Shown here: piece after piece, positions 8,001-16,769 of the stretch
How the letters are laid out: every line of letters begins with the position of its first letter
How positions within the stretch are numbered: the first letter of the stretch is position 1
Source of the DNA: Arthrobacter sp042667405
GTDB lineage: Bacteria > Actinomycetota > Actinomycetes > Actinomycetales > Micrococcaceae
NCBI RefSeq assembly: GCF_042667405.1
Contig: NZ_JBHVAL010000017.1
Location: forward strand, 1-64,000
DNA length: 64,000 bases
Direction of reading: 5' to 3'
Notes under the pieces: generated by a model
Databases searched by the model: none
Seen by the model: the letters and a program-made list of their open reading frames with translations, nothing else
Told to the model about the DNA's origin: nothing
Position numbers and translations under genes: made by a program

Positions 8001-8584
8001 ACGTCCGCGGTGACGCGCTCGCCGTTGAAGTACTCCAGCTCCCAACCGTCCGTCGGGTGGTGGTGGGCAAGGTTCAGCACCGCGTTCTGGACGCTGTCCA
8101 GCGTGCGGCCAATTGCGCGGCTAAGGGTCAGCCTGATCAGGGTGCCGTGGGCTACCACCAGTACCCGCTTGCCCGCGAACTCCCCGGCCAATTCCTCGAG
8201 TGCTTCGATCCCCCTCGCGGCAGCGTCGTCGTCGCTCTCGCCGCCACGGAAGCCGCCGGGGATGCGCAGCGCCTCCAGTTCGGGCCCTGCCTGCAACCCC
8301 TCTGCCGGCCCGAAGCTGCGCTCCGTGAGGTTGGGGACCAGCCGGGCTACGGAAAGCCCCAGCCCTTCGGCGATGATTTCGGCCGTTTCGGCTGCCCGGC
8401 TGAGCGGCGAGGCAACTACGGTGTCCCATTGCTGGCCCGACAGGAAAGCGACGGCATCGCGCGCCTGGCCTCGGCCGACGTCGTTCAGGGGAATATCGGT
8501 GGACCCCTGCAACCGGCGCTCCGCGTTCCAGTCGGTCTGGCCGTGGCGGACGAGGGCGAAAGTCGTAAGGGTCATGCCTTCCAT
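7991..8584 (-). CDS. Histidine phosphatase family protein
   Basis: 197 residues. FALVRHGQTDWNAERRLQGSTDIPLNDVGR is the RHG phosphohistidine motif (His14) of the phosphoglycerate-mutase superfamily. Supporting residues are SPLSRAAETAEII and VVAHGTLIRLTLS (second catalytic His). It resembles broad-specificity phosphatases or cofactor-independent phosphoglycerate-mutase-like proteins (GpmB/CobC type); the substrate is unknown. The start at 8584 has AGGG five bases upstream; an internal ATG at 8575 gives the more standard MTLTTFALVRHG, but its GGAAGG site is too close. Single gene. Confidence 0.88.
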   Translation of the reverse strand: MEGMTLTTFALVRHGQTDWNAERRLQGSTDIPLNDVGRGQARDAVAFLSGQQWDTVVASPLSRAAETAEIIAEGLGLSVARLVPNLTERSFGPAEGLQAGPELEALRIPGGFRGGESDDDAAARGIEALEELAGEFAGKRVLVVAHGTLIRLTLSRAIGRTLDSVQNAVLNLAHHHPTDGWELEYFNGERVTADVQA

Positions 8585-8633
8585 TGTGCCCTGCAGCCCG
8601 GCCGGCCGCAGTTCCGTGCGTCACGTGCGGAAA

Positions 8634-8663
8634 CGCCCGACGGCGGGAGGTCGCCGTCGGGCG
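8634..8663 (-). terminator. Terminator of the amidohydrolase operon
   Basis: CGCCCGACGGCG (8634-8645) and CGCCGTCGGGCG (8652-8663) form a 12-bp stem with a 6-nt loop, 10 bp past the amidohydrolase stop. It shares the CGACGGCG core with the hairpins at 3763, 7280 and 47325. Confidence 0.7.
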
Positions 8664-8673
8664 CAATGCGGGG

Positions 8674-10293
8674 TCAGTGCTGCGGGGCCTGGAACACCGT
8701 GCGCCCGCCCACCACGGTCCGGACGACTTTCGCCTCAAGGAGCGTGGCCGGATCTTCCGCTGCCAGGACGTCCCTGTCGAGGACCACGAAGTCGGCGTAC
8801 AACCCGGCGGCAAGGCGTCCGAGCTCGTGCTCCGCCCCACACGTCCACGCTGAGTCGCGGGTGGCGTGCTCGATGGACTCCGCGAGCGGCAGGGCGAAGT
8901 CCGGAATGTTGGTCCCCGCTGAGGAGTCCAATGCCGAGGCCCTTGTGGTGGCAACGTACATGTTGGGCAGCGGCGCGTGCGGGGACGTGGGGGAGTCCGT
9001 GCCGAAAGCCAACCGCGCGCCCGCAGCCGTCATCCAAGTCCAGGCGAATCCGTGTTCCGTGCGCTCATCGCCAAGCTTGGCGCACCAGTTTCCACTGATG
9101 GCAGGATCGGCGTGCACCGGTTGCATGCTGGCGGTGATCCCCAGCGCGGCGAGGCGATCGACGTCCGCCCTGTCCACCAACTCGAGGTGCTCGATCCTGT
9201 GCCGGCGCTCGCGGGGTCCATTCACTGCGACCGCCTGTTCCACGGCTCCGATGGCAATCCGCACCGCTTCGTCCCCAATGGCATGCATGGCGACCTTCAG
9301 GCCGGCGGCATCGGCCGCGGCAACAACCGGGGCGAGCTCCTCCAGGCTCCAGATGGGCTCGGCCGTGGAACCGTCGGCGTAGGGCATGCCCAGCGCGGCA
9401 GTGCAGCCGTCGATGGTTCCGTCCACAATGACCTTGATGCCCACCACGCGCAGCAACGGCGATTGATGTTCGACGGCGAGCGCGGCCGCGCGCTGGACCT
9501 GGGCGATGTTCTCCTCGGCGGATCCGCTGTTGTTGACCCGCCAGTACGCGATGAGCCGGCTGGTCAGGGTGCCGTCGGTCTCTGCCTGCCGGAATGCTGC
9601 AAGGTCGGTTTCGTTGAAGCCCATGTCGCAGGCGGTGGTTACACCGGTTTCCCGGTAGGCCTGCTGCACGGCGGCAATGCTTTCTGCGTGCTGGCTGCCG
9701 GTGGCTTGGGTATCCAGGAAAGGCAACACGATGTCGTAGAACGCGTTCTCATCGATGTAGCCGGTGGCGTGGCCGTGGGAATCACGCTTGATGGTGCCGC
9801 CGAGCGGATTCCTGGTGCTGTCCGTGATGCCGAGCTCTGCCAGGGCCGCCGTGTTGACCCACACGGAGTGGAAATCGTAGGCGAAGGCGTACACGGGCCG
9901 GTCGGGGAGGACGGCGTCCAGCATTCCGGCATCCGGAACACCACCGGGTATGGCGCCATGGAGCCAGCCTGTGGCCAGGATGCGGTCAGCCCCCGGGCTT
10001 GCGGTGGCCCGTTCCTTGATGCGTTGTTGGATCTCGGCCACGGACTTGGCGCCCCAGAGGCTCACTTGGCCCAGGGCTTCTCCGGTGCCGATCACGTGGG
10101 CGTGGCCGTCGACGAATCCGGGCAGGACCAACTTGCCGCCCAGGTCGATCCGTTCGGCGCCGGGGCTGAGCCGCTCGGCGGTGGCGGTGTCGCCTACGTA
10201 CAGGAGGCGCTCGCCCTGTACCAGGAGGGCCTCTGCCCAGGGGCGGGTGTCGGCGGTGAAGATACGGGCATTGCTGTAGAGCTGGGTGGTCAC
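8674..10293 (-). CDS. Amidohydrolase (YtcJ-like, amidohydrolase-3 family)
   Basis: 539 residues. The metal-dependent hydrolase landmarks are VLPGFVDGHAHVIG (HxH), a central Lys region (VVGIKVIVDGTIDG), AMHAIGDEA, HRIEHLEL and LAFGTDSPTS (metal Asp), with an N- and C-terminal beta-sandwich (ARIFTADTRPW; GLYADFVVLDRD). Relatives include exoenzyme-regulatory AepA and N-substituted formamide deformylase NfdA; the substrate here is unknown. The GTG start (10293) overlaps the TGA of the upstream serine hydrolase (GTGA), so translation is coupled. This fixes the start despite an open frame reaching far upstream. It is the third gene of a permease-hydrolase-amidohydrolase operon. Confidence 0.88.
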   Translation of the reverse strand: MTTQLYSNARIFTADTRPWAEALLVQGERLLYVGDTATAERLSPGAERIDLGGKLVLPGFVDGHAHVIGTGEALGQVSLWGAKSVAEIQQRIKERATASPGADRILATGWLHGAIPGGVPDAGMLDAVLPDRPVYAFAYDFHSVWVNTAALAELGITDSTRNPLGGTIKRDSHGHATGYIDENAFYDIVLPFLDTQATGSQHAESIAAVQQAYRETGVTTACDMGFNETDLAAFRQAETDGTLTSRLIAYWRVNNSGSAEENIAQVQRAAALAVEHQSPLLRVVGIKVIVDGTIDGCTAALGMPYADGSTAEPIWSLEELAPVVAAADAAGLKVAMHAIGDEAVRIAIGAVEQAVAVNGPRERRHRIEHLELVDRADVDRLAALGITASMQPVHADPAISGNWCAKLGDERTEHGFAWTWMTAAGARLAFGTDSPTSPHAPLPNMYVATTRASALDSSAGTNIPDFALPLAESIEHATRDSAWTCGAEHELGRLAAGLYADFVVLDRDVLAAEDPATLLEAKVVRTVVGGRTVFQAPQH

Positions 10294-11504
10294 GCTGAGT
10301 TTTCCTTGCTTTCTTTTCCTGTGGTTGTGCCAATACGGTCCATGGCACAGCTGACGTCCAAGAGCACGCTGGTCTGGAGGGCGTGCAGCTCTTCGCTGTC
10401 CGGCTCCGGCCAGGTGGACAGCTGCGCGATCACGGTGTTCGTGGCGGGATCGAGCCACAAGTATTGGCCGTGGATGCCGATGGCTGTGACGTTGCCGCGT
10501 TCGTTTCCGGTACACCACCATTGACGGGTGTAGGAGCCGCCGGGGTGGGTGCCGGTGAAGGAGGGATCGTTCATGGCATCCTGGTTGCCTCCCGCCAGGA
10601 TGGCACCGACCCAGTCCGGTGACACCACCCTCCCGCCTGGACTTTCGCCGTCGTCGAGCATTATCTGCCCGACGCGGGCGAGGTCGCGGGCAGTACAGGA
10701 GACGCCGCCATTGGCGAAGCCGAATCCTGCGGCGTCCACCGTGATGGTGGCGTCCCGGTCGGCCCCGATCTTGGACCACAGGTACTTGGACAACGCGTCC
10801 GAATACCTCAGGCCTGTGACGCGTTCGATGATCCACGCCAGGACGTCGGTGTTCGCCGAGCAGTACTGGAACTGCGGTGCTTGTCCGGTGCTGTTGCCGG
10901 GGCCGGTAAGGGTGGTGAGGAAGGCGTAGGTGTCTGCGGGATCGCCGTCGCGCCGGGTCCTCCACCCTGCGGAGCGGTCATGGCTTTGGACCTCCGAATC
11001 CGGATCCAGGTAATCCTCGCGATAGCCGACGGCGACCACCATGTCCAGCACGTCCTGGACGGTGGGGCCGTCGTAGGCCGATCCTTTGAGCTCGGGGACG
11101 TAGTCCACTGCCCGGCCTGTGGGATCGATGCTTCCCGCCTCCACCAATGCGCCCACCACCAGGCCGCACAGCGACTTGGAGATGCTCATGACCAGATGGA
11201 GGTCATCCGGGGCAAACCCGGGCCGGTAGTACTCGGCGATCACCTCGTCGCGGTGGAGGACCAGGAAGGCGTCGGTGAAGCTCTCCTCCAGGCGCTGCCT
11301 CAAGCCGGCCAGCCCAACTGCGTCCAAGCGGTCGACAGCTTCAGCAGGCGCCGCCGTAAAACGGCGGCCGATGGTCGCCGTCGGGATCAATTCGCCCAGG
11401 TGGGCGAACGTCCAGCGGTTGTGTGGGCCCTCCTGCCAAGTATCAAGCGTAGGCGCGACGGCAGCGCCGGGGTAGCGGTCCGGATGCGTTCCGGTGCCGG
11501 TCAC
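10290..11504 (-). CDS. Serine hydrolase of the beta-lactamase/NylB family
   Basis: 404 residues. MSISKSLCG contains the SxxK nucleophile and general base of class C beta-lactamase-like esterases. QYCSANTDVLAWIIERVTGL carries the conserved Tyr region, and the WSKIGADRDATITVDAAGFGFANGGVSCTARDLARVGQ stretch is typical of 6-aminohexanoate-dimer hydrolase (NylB)-like proteins. The likely role is hydrolysis of a small amide or ester in the cytosol (no signal peptide). The start overlaps the permease stop (ATGA) and the stop overlaps the amidohydrolase start (GTGA). True nylonase activity cannot be claimed. Confidence 0.87.
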   Translation of the reverse strand: MTGTGTHPDRYPGAAVAPTLDTWQEGPHNRWTFAHLGELIPTATIGRRFTAAPAEAVDRLDAVGLAGLRQRLEESFTDAFLVLHRDEVIAEYYRPGFAPDDLHLVMSISKSLCGLVVGALVEAGSIDPTGRAVDYVPELKGSAYDGPTVQDVLDMVVAVGYREDYLDPDSEVQSHDRSAGWRTRRDGDPADTYAFLTTLTGPGNSTGQAPQFQYCSANTDVLAWIIERVTGLRYSDALSKYLWSKIGADRDATITVDAAGFGFANGGVSCTARDLARVGQIMLDDGESPGGRVVSPDWVGAILAGGNQDAMNDPSFTGTHPGGSYTRQWWCTGNERGNVTAIGIHGQYLWLDPATNTVIAQLSTWPEPDSEELHALQTSVLLDVSCAMDRIGTTTGKESKENSA

Positions 11505-12958
11505 GCTGCGGCGCCTTCGACGGCGGGCACGACGCCGGGCCGTCGCCTGGTGGCACGTCGCCTCAAGGCTGCGTAGGTCCCGGCTGTGACCACGATGGAG
11601 ACCGGAACGGACAGGTCAAGGAAGCCCGTGGCCGCTGCTATCGGCCCGGTCCACGCCGGGTTGGTGAGGAACAGTGATGCTGCCGCGGCACCGAGGATCA
11701 CTGCCAGGATGCCTGGGAGGTGCCAGCCGCCGCTGTACCAGAACGGGCTGCCGGGCTTTTCGTCAAAGAGTTCCGTGCCGTTGTAGCTGTTGCGGCGGAG
11801 GATGACGTCGGTCGCGAAGACGGTCATTGTGGGGCCCGAGATCAGGACCAGCAGCTGCAGCATCAGGTTCACTGCCTCCAGCAGACTGGTGGACATCACC
11901 AGGTAGATGGTCAGTGCCGTGCCGATGGCCCCGACCACCACTGCCGAGGGAATGCGCCGGATCGGTACGCCGATGGACTGGAACGCCATGCTCGCCGTGT
12001 AGGTCGTCATGCCATTGAGGGCGATGGTGTTGATGATGACTCCGATGACGAAGATGGGCCCAAGCCAGGCTGGGAGCAGTCCCAGGAGCGCCGATTCGAT
12101 TCCCAGGTCATTGGCCGCAGCGTCGATTCCTGTTGCCATCAGGGCCCCTGCTGCGGTGAAGAAGATGCAGGGAAGTGCTCCTCCGAGCGCCGTGGCCGCA
12201 ACGATGTGGGAGGGCTTGGTGGACTCGGGAAGGTATCGTGCCAGATCGGGGCTGTTGGAGTAGGAAAGCGGAGTGGAAGCGAGGATCGCGAAGCCGATGG
12301 TCATGGCGGACCACAGGGGAGCCCCTTCAAGTGGTGCGGCGGGCGTAAAGTCCCAGCGGGCGTGCGGCAGAACGAAGGCCGTGACCAGCAGGAAGATGGC
12401 CAGCAGGACCGACGCTACTGCGGGATAGCTGCGGAGAATCAGCCCGTGGCCGAAGACTGCCACGAGAACAGTGATCGCCGCCACGGCAATGGTGACGAGT
12501 ATGGGCGCCAGGACAGGGTCCGTAAAGCCGAGCTGATTCAGCAGCTCCGCCCCCATGAATGATGACGCCAGCCAGTTCAGGGCGAGGAAGACGGCGGAGA
12601 TGAACCAGCCGAAGAAGGCGACCACCAGCCTGTTGCCGCGGATCCCGTAGATCGCGCGGGTGATGACTGAACCGGATGTGCCGGCTGCGGGTCCGCTGGT
12701 GGCCACGATCCCCGTGAGAATCCAAGGCAGGCTTCCGGCGACGATCACCAGGAATGCCTGCCACAGCTCCAGGCCAAGGAGGATCAGGGAAGCGCCAACG
12801 GTGAAGTTCAGGACGCTGACGTTGGGCGCTGCCCAAACGGGGAAGAGGTCGCGGGCGCGGCCATGCCGTTGGGTGGTGTCGATGAGCTCGATGCCTCGTT
12901 TTTCCGGATGGGCCAGGGGCTCGGGGTGGTTGACGGTGGTCTGCGGGGGTTGGGACAA
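11501..12958 (-). CDS. NCS1-family purine/cytosine-type permease
   Basis: About 485 residues with roughly 12 hydrophobic segments. LFPVWAAPNVSVLNFTVGASLILLGLELWQAFLVI is the NCS1 (CodB/PucI) N-terminal signature with the helix 1 motif. I choose the TTG at 12958, preceded by GAGAGGA, which gives (M)SQPPQTTVNHPE; an ATG at 13018 would add 20 residues and run into the operator region. It is the first gene of a three-gene operon with an amide hydrolase and an amidohydrolase, so the substrate may be a nucleobase, hydantoin or cyclic amide. Divergent from the TetR gene. Confidence 0.87.
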   Translation of the reverse strand: MSQPPQTTVNHPEPLAHPEKRGIELIDTTQRHGRARDLFPVWAAPNVSVLNFTVGASLILLGLELWQAFLVIVAGSLPWILTGIVATSGPAAGTSGSVITRAIYGIRGNRLVVAFFGWFISAVFLALNWLASSFMGAELLNQLGFTDPVLAPILVTIAVAAITVLVAVFGHGLILRSYPAVASVLLAIFLLVTAFVLPHARWDFTPAAPLEGAPLWSAMTIGFAILASTPLSYSNSPDLARYLPESTKPSHIVAATALGGALPCIFFTAAGALMATGIDAAANDLGIESALLGLLPAWLGPIFVIGVIINTIALNGMTTYTASMAFQSIGVPIRRIPSAVVVGAIGTALTIYLVMSTSLLEAVNLMLQLLVLISGPTMTVFATDVILRRNSYNGTELFDEKPGSPFWYSGGWHLPGILAVILGAAAASLFLTNPAWTGPIAAATGFLDLSVPVSIVVTAGTYAALRRRATRRRPGVVPAVEGAAA

Positions 12959-13017
12959 CGCTGTTCCTCTCGGGCGGGGGCGGGCTCGCAACAGTGGGAA
13001 CCGGACCTCGGGAAACA

Positions 13018-13062
13018 CTATTGGTCACGTGACCAACGTGCTATTGGTCACTAATCCAATAG
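13018..13062. promoter_or_regulatory. Operator-like repeats between permease operon and TetR gene
   Basis: TTGGTCACGTGACCAA (13021-13036) is a perfect 16-bp palindrome. The 11-mer CTATTGGTCAC occurs at 13018-13028 and again at 13041-13051, and the second copy is closed by CCAATAG (13056-13062). Two TetR-dimer sites just before the regulator start are the simplest reading, giving control of both directions. Confidence 0.65.
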
Positions 13063-13066
13063 ACTG

Positions 13067-13714
13067 ATGGGCATGGTGTCAAGCCCTGCGACCACGCGAA
13101 CCCGAAAGTTACCCGACGAGCGGCGGGCGGACATCCTGGCGGAGGCTGCGTCGATCGCCCTGAACGAGGGCCTGGAGCGGATTACCCTCCGTGCCGTTGC
13201 TGATCGACTGGGCGTTCGGCCTGGGCTGATCAGCCACTACTACCCGGCCGCCGAGGATCTGGTGATTGCTGCCTTTGTGCTGGCGGTGTCGGAAGAGCGG
13301 GAAGAGCTGTTTCCCGACGGCGGTACGCCGCTGGAGCGCATGGCGCACCTGGTCTCCCGCATGGAAGGGGGTGCGGCCGCGCCGCTCTCACGCTTGTGGC
13401 TAAACGCGAGGCATCTCTGCAGGTTCATGCCGGCCTTGGACGAAGCCCTCCAGGCCCAGGAGCATCTGGATCGGTCCCGCCTGGTGGCATTGATCGAAGA
13501 CGGCGTAGCGGCGGGGGAGTTCGCGACGAGGGATCCTTTTGCTGCCTGCGTGCGGATCCTCGTGGCTATCGACGGCGTGGGGGCCTATGTGAACAACGTG
13601 GGATCGTTCGAGGTGGACGCCTTCACGCGGTTTGTCACGGATGTGGCCGAATGGTCCCTTGGCATCGCCCCCGGCAGTCTTCGCGCGGAGGTAGAGGGAC
13701 TCAGGCCCGGCTGA
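13067..13714 (+). CDS. TetR/AcrR-family transcriptional regulator
   Basis: 215 residues. The N-terminal helix-turn-helix spans roughly residues 18-65 (RRADILAEAASIALNEGLERITLRAVADRLGVRPGLISHYYPAAEDLV), followed by a helical ligand-binding domain of the BetI/TetR_C_6 type. There is no ribosome site before either in-frame start (13067 or 13073), so it may be leaderless. It is divergent from the permease-hydrolase-amidohydrolase operon with a strong palindrome between them, and probably represses both itself and that operon until a substrate or intermediate binds. Confidence 0.88.
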   Translation: MGMVSSPATTRTRKLPDERRADILAEAASIALNEGLERITLRAVADRLGVRPGLISHYYPAAEDLVIAAFVLAVSEEREELFPDGGTPLERMAHLVSRMEGGAAAPLSRLWLNARHLCRFMPALDEALQAQEHLDRSRLVALIEDGVAAGEFATRDPFAACVRILVAIDGVGAYVNNVGSFEVDAFTRFVTDVAEWSLGIAPGSLRAEVEGLRPG

Positions 13715-13781
13715 GAGGCCGGCGACGCGGCCCCGGCGCGACGTAACGTGAACTCCCCATTGTCCTTCGTGTGATTTAATC

Positions 13782-13795
13782 AGTATCCTGATGAC
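13782..13795 (+). promoter_or_regulatory. AGTATCCTGATGAC motif, copy 2
   Basis: Identical to the 14-mer at 6964-6977 and located in the 213-bp gap before the kinase gene. The flanks differ, so the shared core looks like a protein-binding or promoter element rather than a duplicated segment. Confidence 0.35.
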
Positions 13796-13927
13796 TTATC
13801 TGGTGACACCGGATGATGCTGTTTGAGCTGGTTTGCTCAAGCCGCCAGGGCTGAAGCAATCGGTCAGGCGGCAACGTGAAATGTTATTGACGGCATTACT
13901 TGGTACCGACGGATAGTGTTTGGGTCC

Positions 13928-15448
13928 GTGACGCGCCAGGTAGTCCCAAAGGACGTGACAATCGTGGGCTACAACGACATAACCGGGGGCGCAGGCGCCT
14001 CCGATTCCGTGGACGGGGCGGAGGGCAACGGCGCGCTTGATGGCCGCTACCAGCTGGGACCCATCCTGGGCAGGGGCGCAATGTCCGCTGTCTACAGGGC
14101 AACGGACCTGGTGCTCGGCCGCGAGGTCGCAGTCAAGATCTTCCTTCCCGGTTCCGGAGACGAGTCGTTCCGTGCGCGGCAGGAAACCGAAATGCGGCTC
14201 CTTGCCTCCTTTGACCATCCTGGGCTCGTGGCAGCGTTCGACGCGGGCGTGGATATGCGCAACGACGAAGAACGTGCCTACCTGGTGATGGAACTCGCCG
14301 AGGGGCGGAACCTGCGTGCCGTGCTGGCCGACGGTCCGCTCACCGTTCCCGAAACCGCCCGCATCGGGATCCGGATAGCGGGAGCCTTGTGCCAGGTGCA
14401 CGAACGGGGCGTCATCCACCGCGATATCAAGCCGGCCAACATTTTGGTGTCCGACGGCGACGGGTTGGCGCAGTCGGTAAAGCTGGCTGACTTCGGGGTT
14501 GCGTTGGTGATGAACGACAACCGCCTCACTGCCACCGGCTTCACCGTTGGAACGGCCCAATACCTTAGCCCTGAGCAGGCGCAGGGATTGCACCTGTCAC
14601 CCCGGAGCGACATCTATTCGCTGGGGCTGGTGCTCCTTGAATGCCTGACGGGTCACGCAGAATACCCTGGAACGCCAGTGGAGACGGCCTCTGCCCGCCT
14701 TCACAGAGCGCCGCAGATCCCGCTTGAACTGCCTGCACCGCTGCGTACGCTTCTGGAAGCGATGACGGACATGGATCCGGAAAAGCGCCCCACAGCCCAG
14801 GAAGTGGAGCAGGCGCTTTCGGAGGAGGGCGTCCAGTCCGGGCGCAGGACCGCGATCCTTCCTCCCGTCCCGCAGCGGACTCCGCTGAGTGCGACGACGG
14901 CCCGGACGCTCAACGCGGGCGGGCGGGCGGCCCGGCCGGGAGCCATCCGGCCGCGGACCAGGAGGGCGGCAACGCTGACCGGCATCCGCGACTTCAGCAA
15001 GCGACGTCCCAAGACGGCGCGTGGCGTTGCGGCTGCGGCGGTGGCCATTCCGCTCGCCGTGCTGGCTCTTACCCAGGGGCTCTCATCGGCTGGCAGTACC
15101 ACCGATCCTTCCCACACTCCCAACAACGGGGTGTCCCAAGCCGACCCGCAGCCTGTCTCTCCGGTCCTCCCGGCGCCGGCAGCTACCACGCCCGCCGGGG
15201 CCGTGCCCGCAGAGGCAGTCGACCTTCCGGAGGCGACCACACCGGAGCCGGTGGTCCAGAACATTCCGGTCCAGAACATTCCCGTCCAGAACATCCCCGC
15301 CCAAAACGTGCCGGCCCAGAACGTGCCCGTGCAAACCCAGCCGGTCCGGCCTCGGTCCGATATGAAGGGCCCGGACGGCGCCAAGACCAAGGGCGATGGC
15401 AAGAATGAAAAGAAGCCCGATAAAGGCCAGGACAAAGGCGGCAAGTAG
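13928..15448 (+). CDS. Membrane-anchored serine/threonine protein kinase
   Basis: About 506 residues. The kinase domain covers roughly residues 35-300: GRGAMSAVYRA (glycine loop), VAVKIF (Lys), GVIHRDIKPANIL (catalytic loop), LADFGVAL (DFG) and GTAQYLSPEQ. A single transmembrane segment follows (AAAVAIPLAVLALTQGL), then a Pro/Thr-rich outer region with six 5-residue repeats (VQNIP/AQNVP) and a Lys-rich C-terminus ending KGQDKGGK. There are no PASTA repeats, so the outer part differs from PknB. The start is uncertain: GTG at 13916, 13928, 13955 or 13964. I use 13928 because TAGTGT lies 8 nt upstream, fitting a leaderless mRNA. Confidence 0.85.
   Translation: MTRQVVPKDVTIVGYNDITGGAGASDSVDGAEGNGALDGRYQLGPILGRGAMSAVYRATDLVLGREVAVKIFLPGSGDESFRARQETEMRLLASFDHPGLVAAFDAGVDMRNDEERAYLVMELAEGRNLRAVLADGPLTVPETARIGIRIAGALCQVHERGVIHRDIKPANILVSDGDGLAQSVKLADFGVALVMNDNRLTATGFTVGTAQYLSPEQAQGLHLSPRSDIYSLGLVLLECLTGHAEYPGTPVETASARLHRAPQIPLELPAPLRTLLEAMTDMDPEKRPTAQEVEQALSEEGVQSGRRTAILPPVPQRTPLSATTARTLNAGGRAARPGAIRPRTRRAATLTGIRDFSKRRPKTARGVAAAAVAIPLAVLALTQGLSSAGSTTDPSHTPNNGVSQADPQPVSPVLPAPAATTPAGAVPAEAVDLPEATTPEPVVQNIPVQNIPVQNIPAQNVPAQNVPVQTQPVRPRSDMKGPDGAKTKGDGKNEKKPDKGQDKGGK
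15254..15343 (+). repeat. Six tandem 15-bp repeats in the kinase gene
   Basis: Six in-frame units encode VQNIP three times, AQNVP twice and VQTQP once, in the extracellular tail of the kinase. The units differ in DNA more than in protein, which suggests selection on the peptide. Copy number may vary among strains. Confidence 0.8.
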
Positions 15449-15462
15449 TCTCGGCAGGGGTG

Positions 15463-16692
15463 CTAGGTCCCGGCCGGAAAGCTGATCGCGATAGTGGTGC
15501 CGCCGCCGGCGGTTTCGGAGATGCTGAGATCCCCGCCGTGGGCTTTGGCGATGCTGCTGCAGGTGGCCAGCCCGAGGCCGGTGCCTGGGCCGTCCCCGTC
15601 GCGGCGCAGGCGCACCAATGGTTCCAGGACCTTGTCGCGGTCCTCGGGTTTGATGCCCTTGCCGTTGTCCGCCACATACACCGTTGCGCCGTGGTAGTTC
15701 GAAATTCCGCTGACGCTGACCTTGAGGTCGCGCTCCGGGCTGCGGTAGTTCATCGCGTTGGAGATGAGATTCTGCAGGAGCGTCCGCAGTTGCCCGGGGT
15801 CGGCGTGGACGGTGATGTCCCGGACATCAACGATGCCCTCGTTCTCTATCCCGAGGTCCCGGACCACTTCTTCGGTGACCTCACGCAGGGAGACGCGTGC
15901 CGGTTGGATGCCACCGCCAACACGGGAGTAACTAAGGACATCCTCCAGCATTCCCAGCATGCGCCGTCCGCTGGCACCAATGCGGTCCAGATACCGTGCA
16001 GCAGGACTGCTGGGCTCAATATCGGGGTCGTCCTCCACCAGTTCCACGTATCCCAGGATGGTGGTCAGTGGAATGCGGAGATCGTGGCTGACGCGGCCGG
16101 CAAATCCGGCAAGTTTGGCGTTGCTGGCCCTGAGTTCGGAATAGGTGCGGTCCAACTGGGCGGTGCGGTGCTGAAGTTCCAGGAGCTCAACCACCTGCTT
16201 GGCCAGGACCTCCAGCATGCCTACCTGCTCCTGGCTCAGCTCCTTGCTCTGGTCCGAGAAGACGCACAACGTCCCCGGCACGAATCCGGATTCCGTTTGC
16301 AGGGGCACGGAGGCATAGAACCGGACATTGCCGATTTCGCCGGTGACAAATGGGTTGTCGGCAAAGCGCGGATCCCGGGAAGCGTCGGCCACAACGGTCC
16401 GCTCGCGGGTTAGGAAGACCTTGGCGCACATGGAGTCCTCGCGGGAGCAGACCCCGGGTTCCACGCCCCAGGCGCCGATCTGGTGCTGGTACTTGGCGCT
16501 GATGATGTTGACCACGCCGAACGGGGCGTCACACAGCTCGGTGGCGAGCCGCACGAGGTTCTTCAGGGCATTCATGACGGCGTCGTTGGGGAGGAGCTTC
16601 GAGTCCACTGCAGGATCGAGTCCGTATTCCTGAAGCTCCATGTCCCGGCCGAAGTCCGTGGTGAAAGACAGCTGTCCCTGAATTTCCGTCAT
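15463..16692 (-). CDS. Soluble sensor histidine kinase with GAF domain
   Basis: 409 residues. An N-terminal GAF domain (about 25-175; ATELCDAPFGVVNIIS, CVFSDQSKELS) is followed by HisKA (FAGRVSHDLRIPLTTILGY, phospho-His) and HATPase_c with the N box (NLISNAMNY), G1 (VADNGKGI) and G2 (GPGTGLGL). No membrane segment is present, so it senses an internal signal. Cysteines in the GAF (CSREDSMCAK) could bind a ligand or metal, though this is not shown. The ATG at 16692 follows a G-run; a TTG 15 bases earlier is less likely. No response regulator is adjacent, so it is an orphan kinase. Confidence 0.87.
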   Translation of the reverse strand: MTEIQGQLSFTTDFGRDMELQEYGLDPAVDSKLLPNDAVMNALKNLVRLATELCDAPFGVVNIISAKYQHQIGAWGVEPGVCSREDSMCAKVFLTRERTVVADASRDPRFADNPFVTGEIGNVRFYASVPLQTESGFVPGTLCVFSDQSKELSQEQVGMLEVLAKQVVELLELQHRTAQLDRTYSELRASNAKLAGFAGRVSHDLRIPLTTILGYVELVEDDPDIEPSSPAARYLDRIGASGRRMLGMLEDVLSYSRVGGGIQPARVSLREVTEEVVRDLGIENEGIVDVRDITVHADPGQLRTLLQNLISNAMNYRSPERDLKVSVSGISNYHGATVYVADNGKGIKPEDRDKVLEPLVRLRRDGDGPGTGLGLATCSSIAKAHGGDLSISETAGGGTTIAISFPAGT

Positions 16693-16769
16693 TGAACCAA
16701 CCCCCAAGCGTTGTGTGAATTCCCTGCCGATACTACCGGCAGGTCCGGCCCGGTGGTTTACTGGATCGC

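Noticed and set aside
8977..10524. 515-codon open frame on the plus strand
   Set aside because: Antisense to the amidohydrolase, which has all metal-ligand motifs.
15254..15343. CRISPR-like short repeats
   Set aside because: The 15-bp units are contiguous, in frame and without spacers; they code for a peptide repeat.
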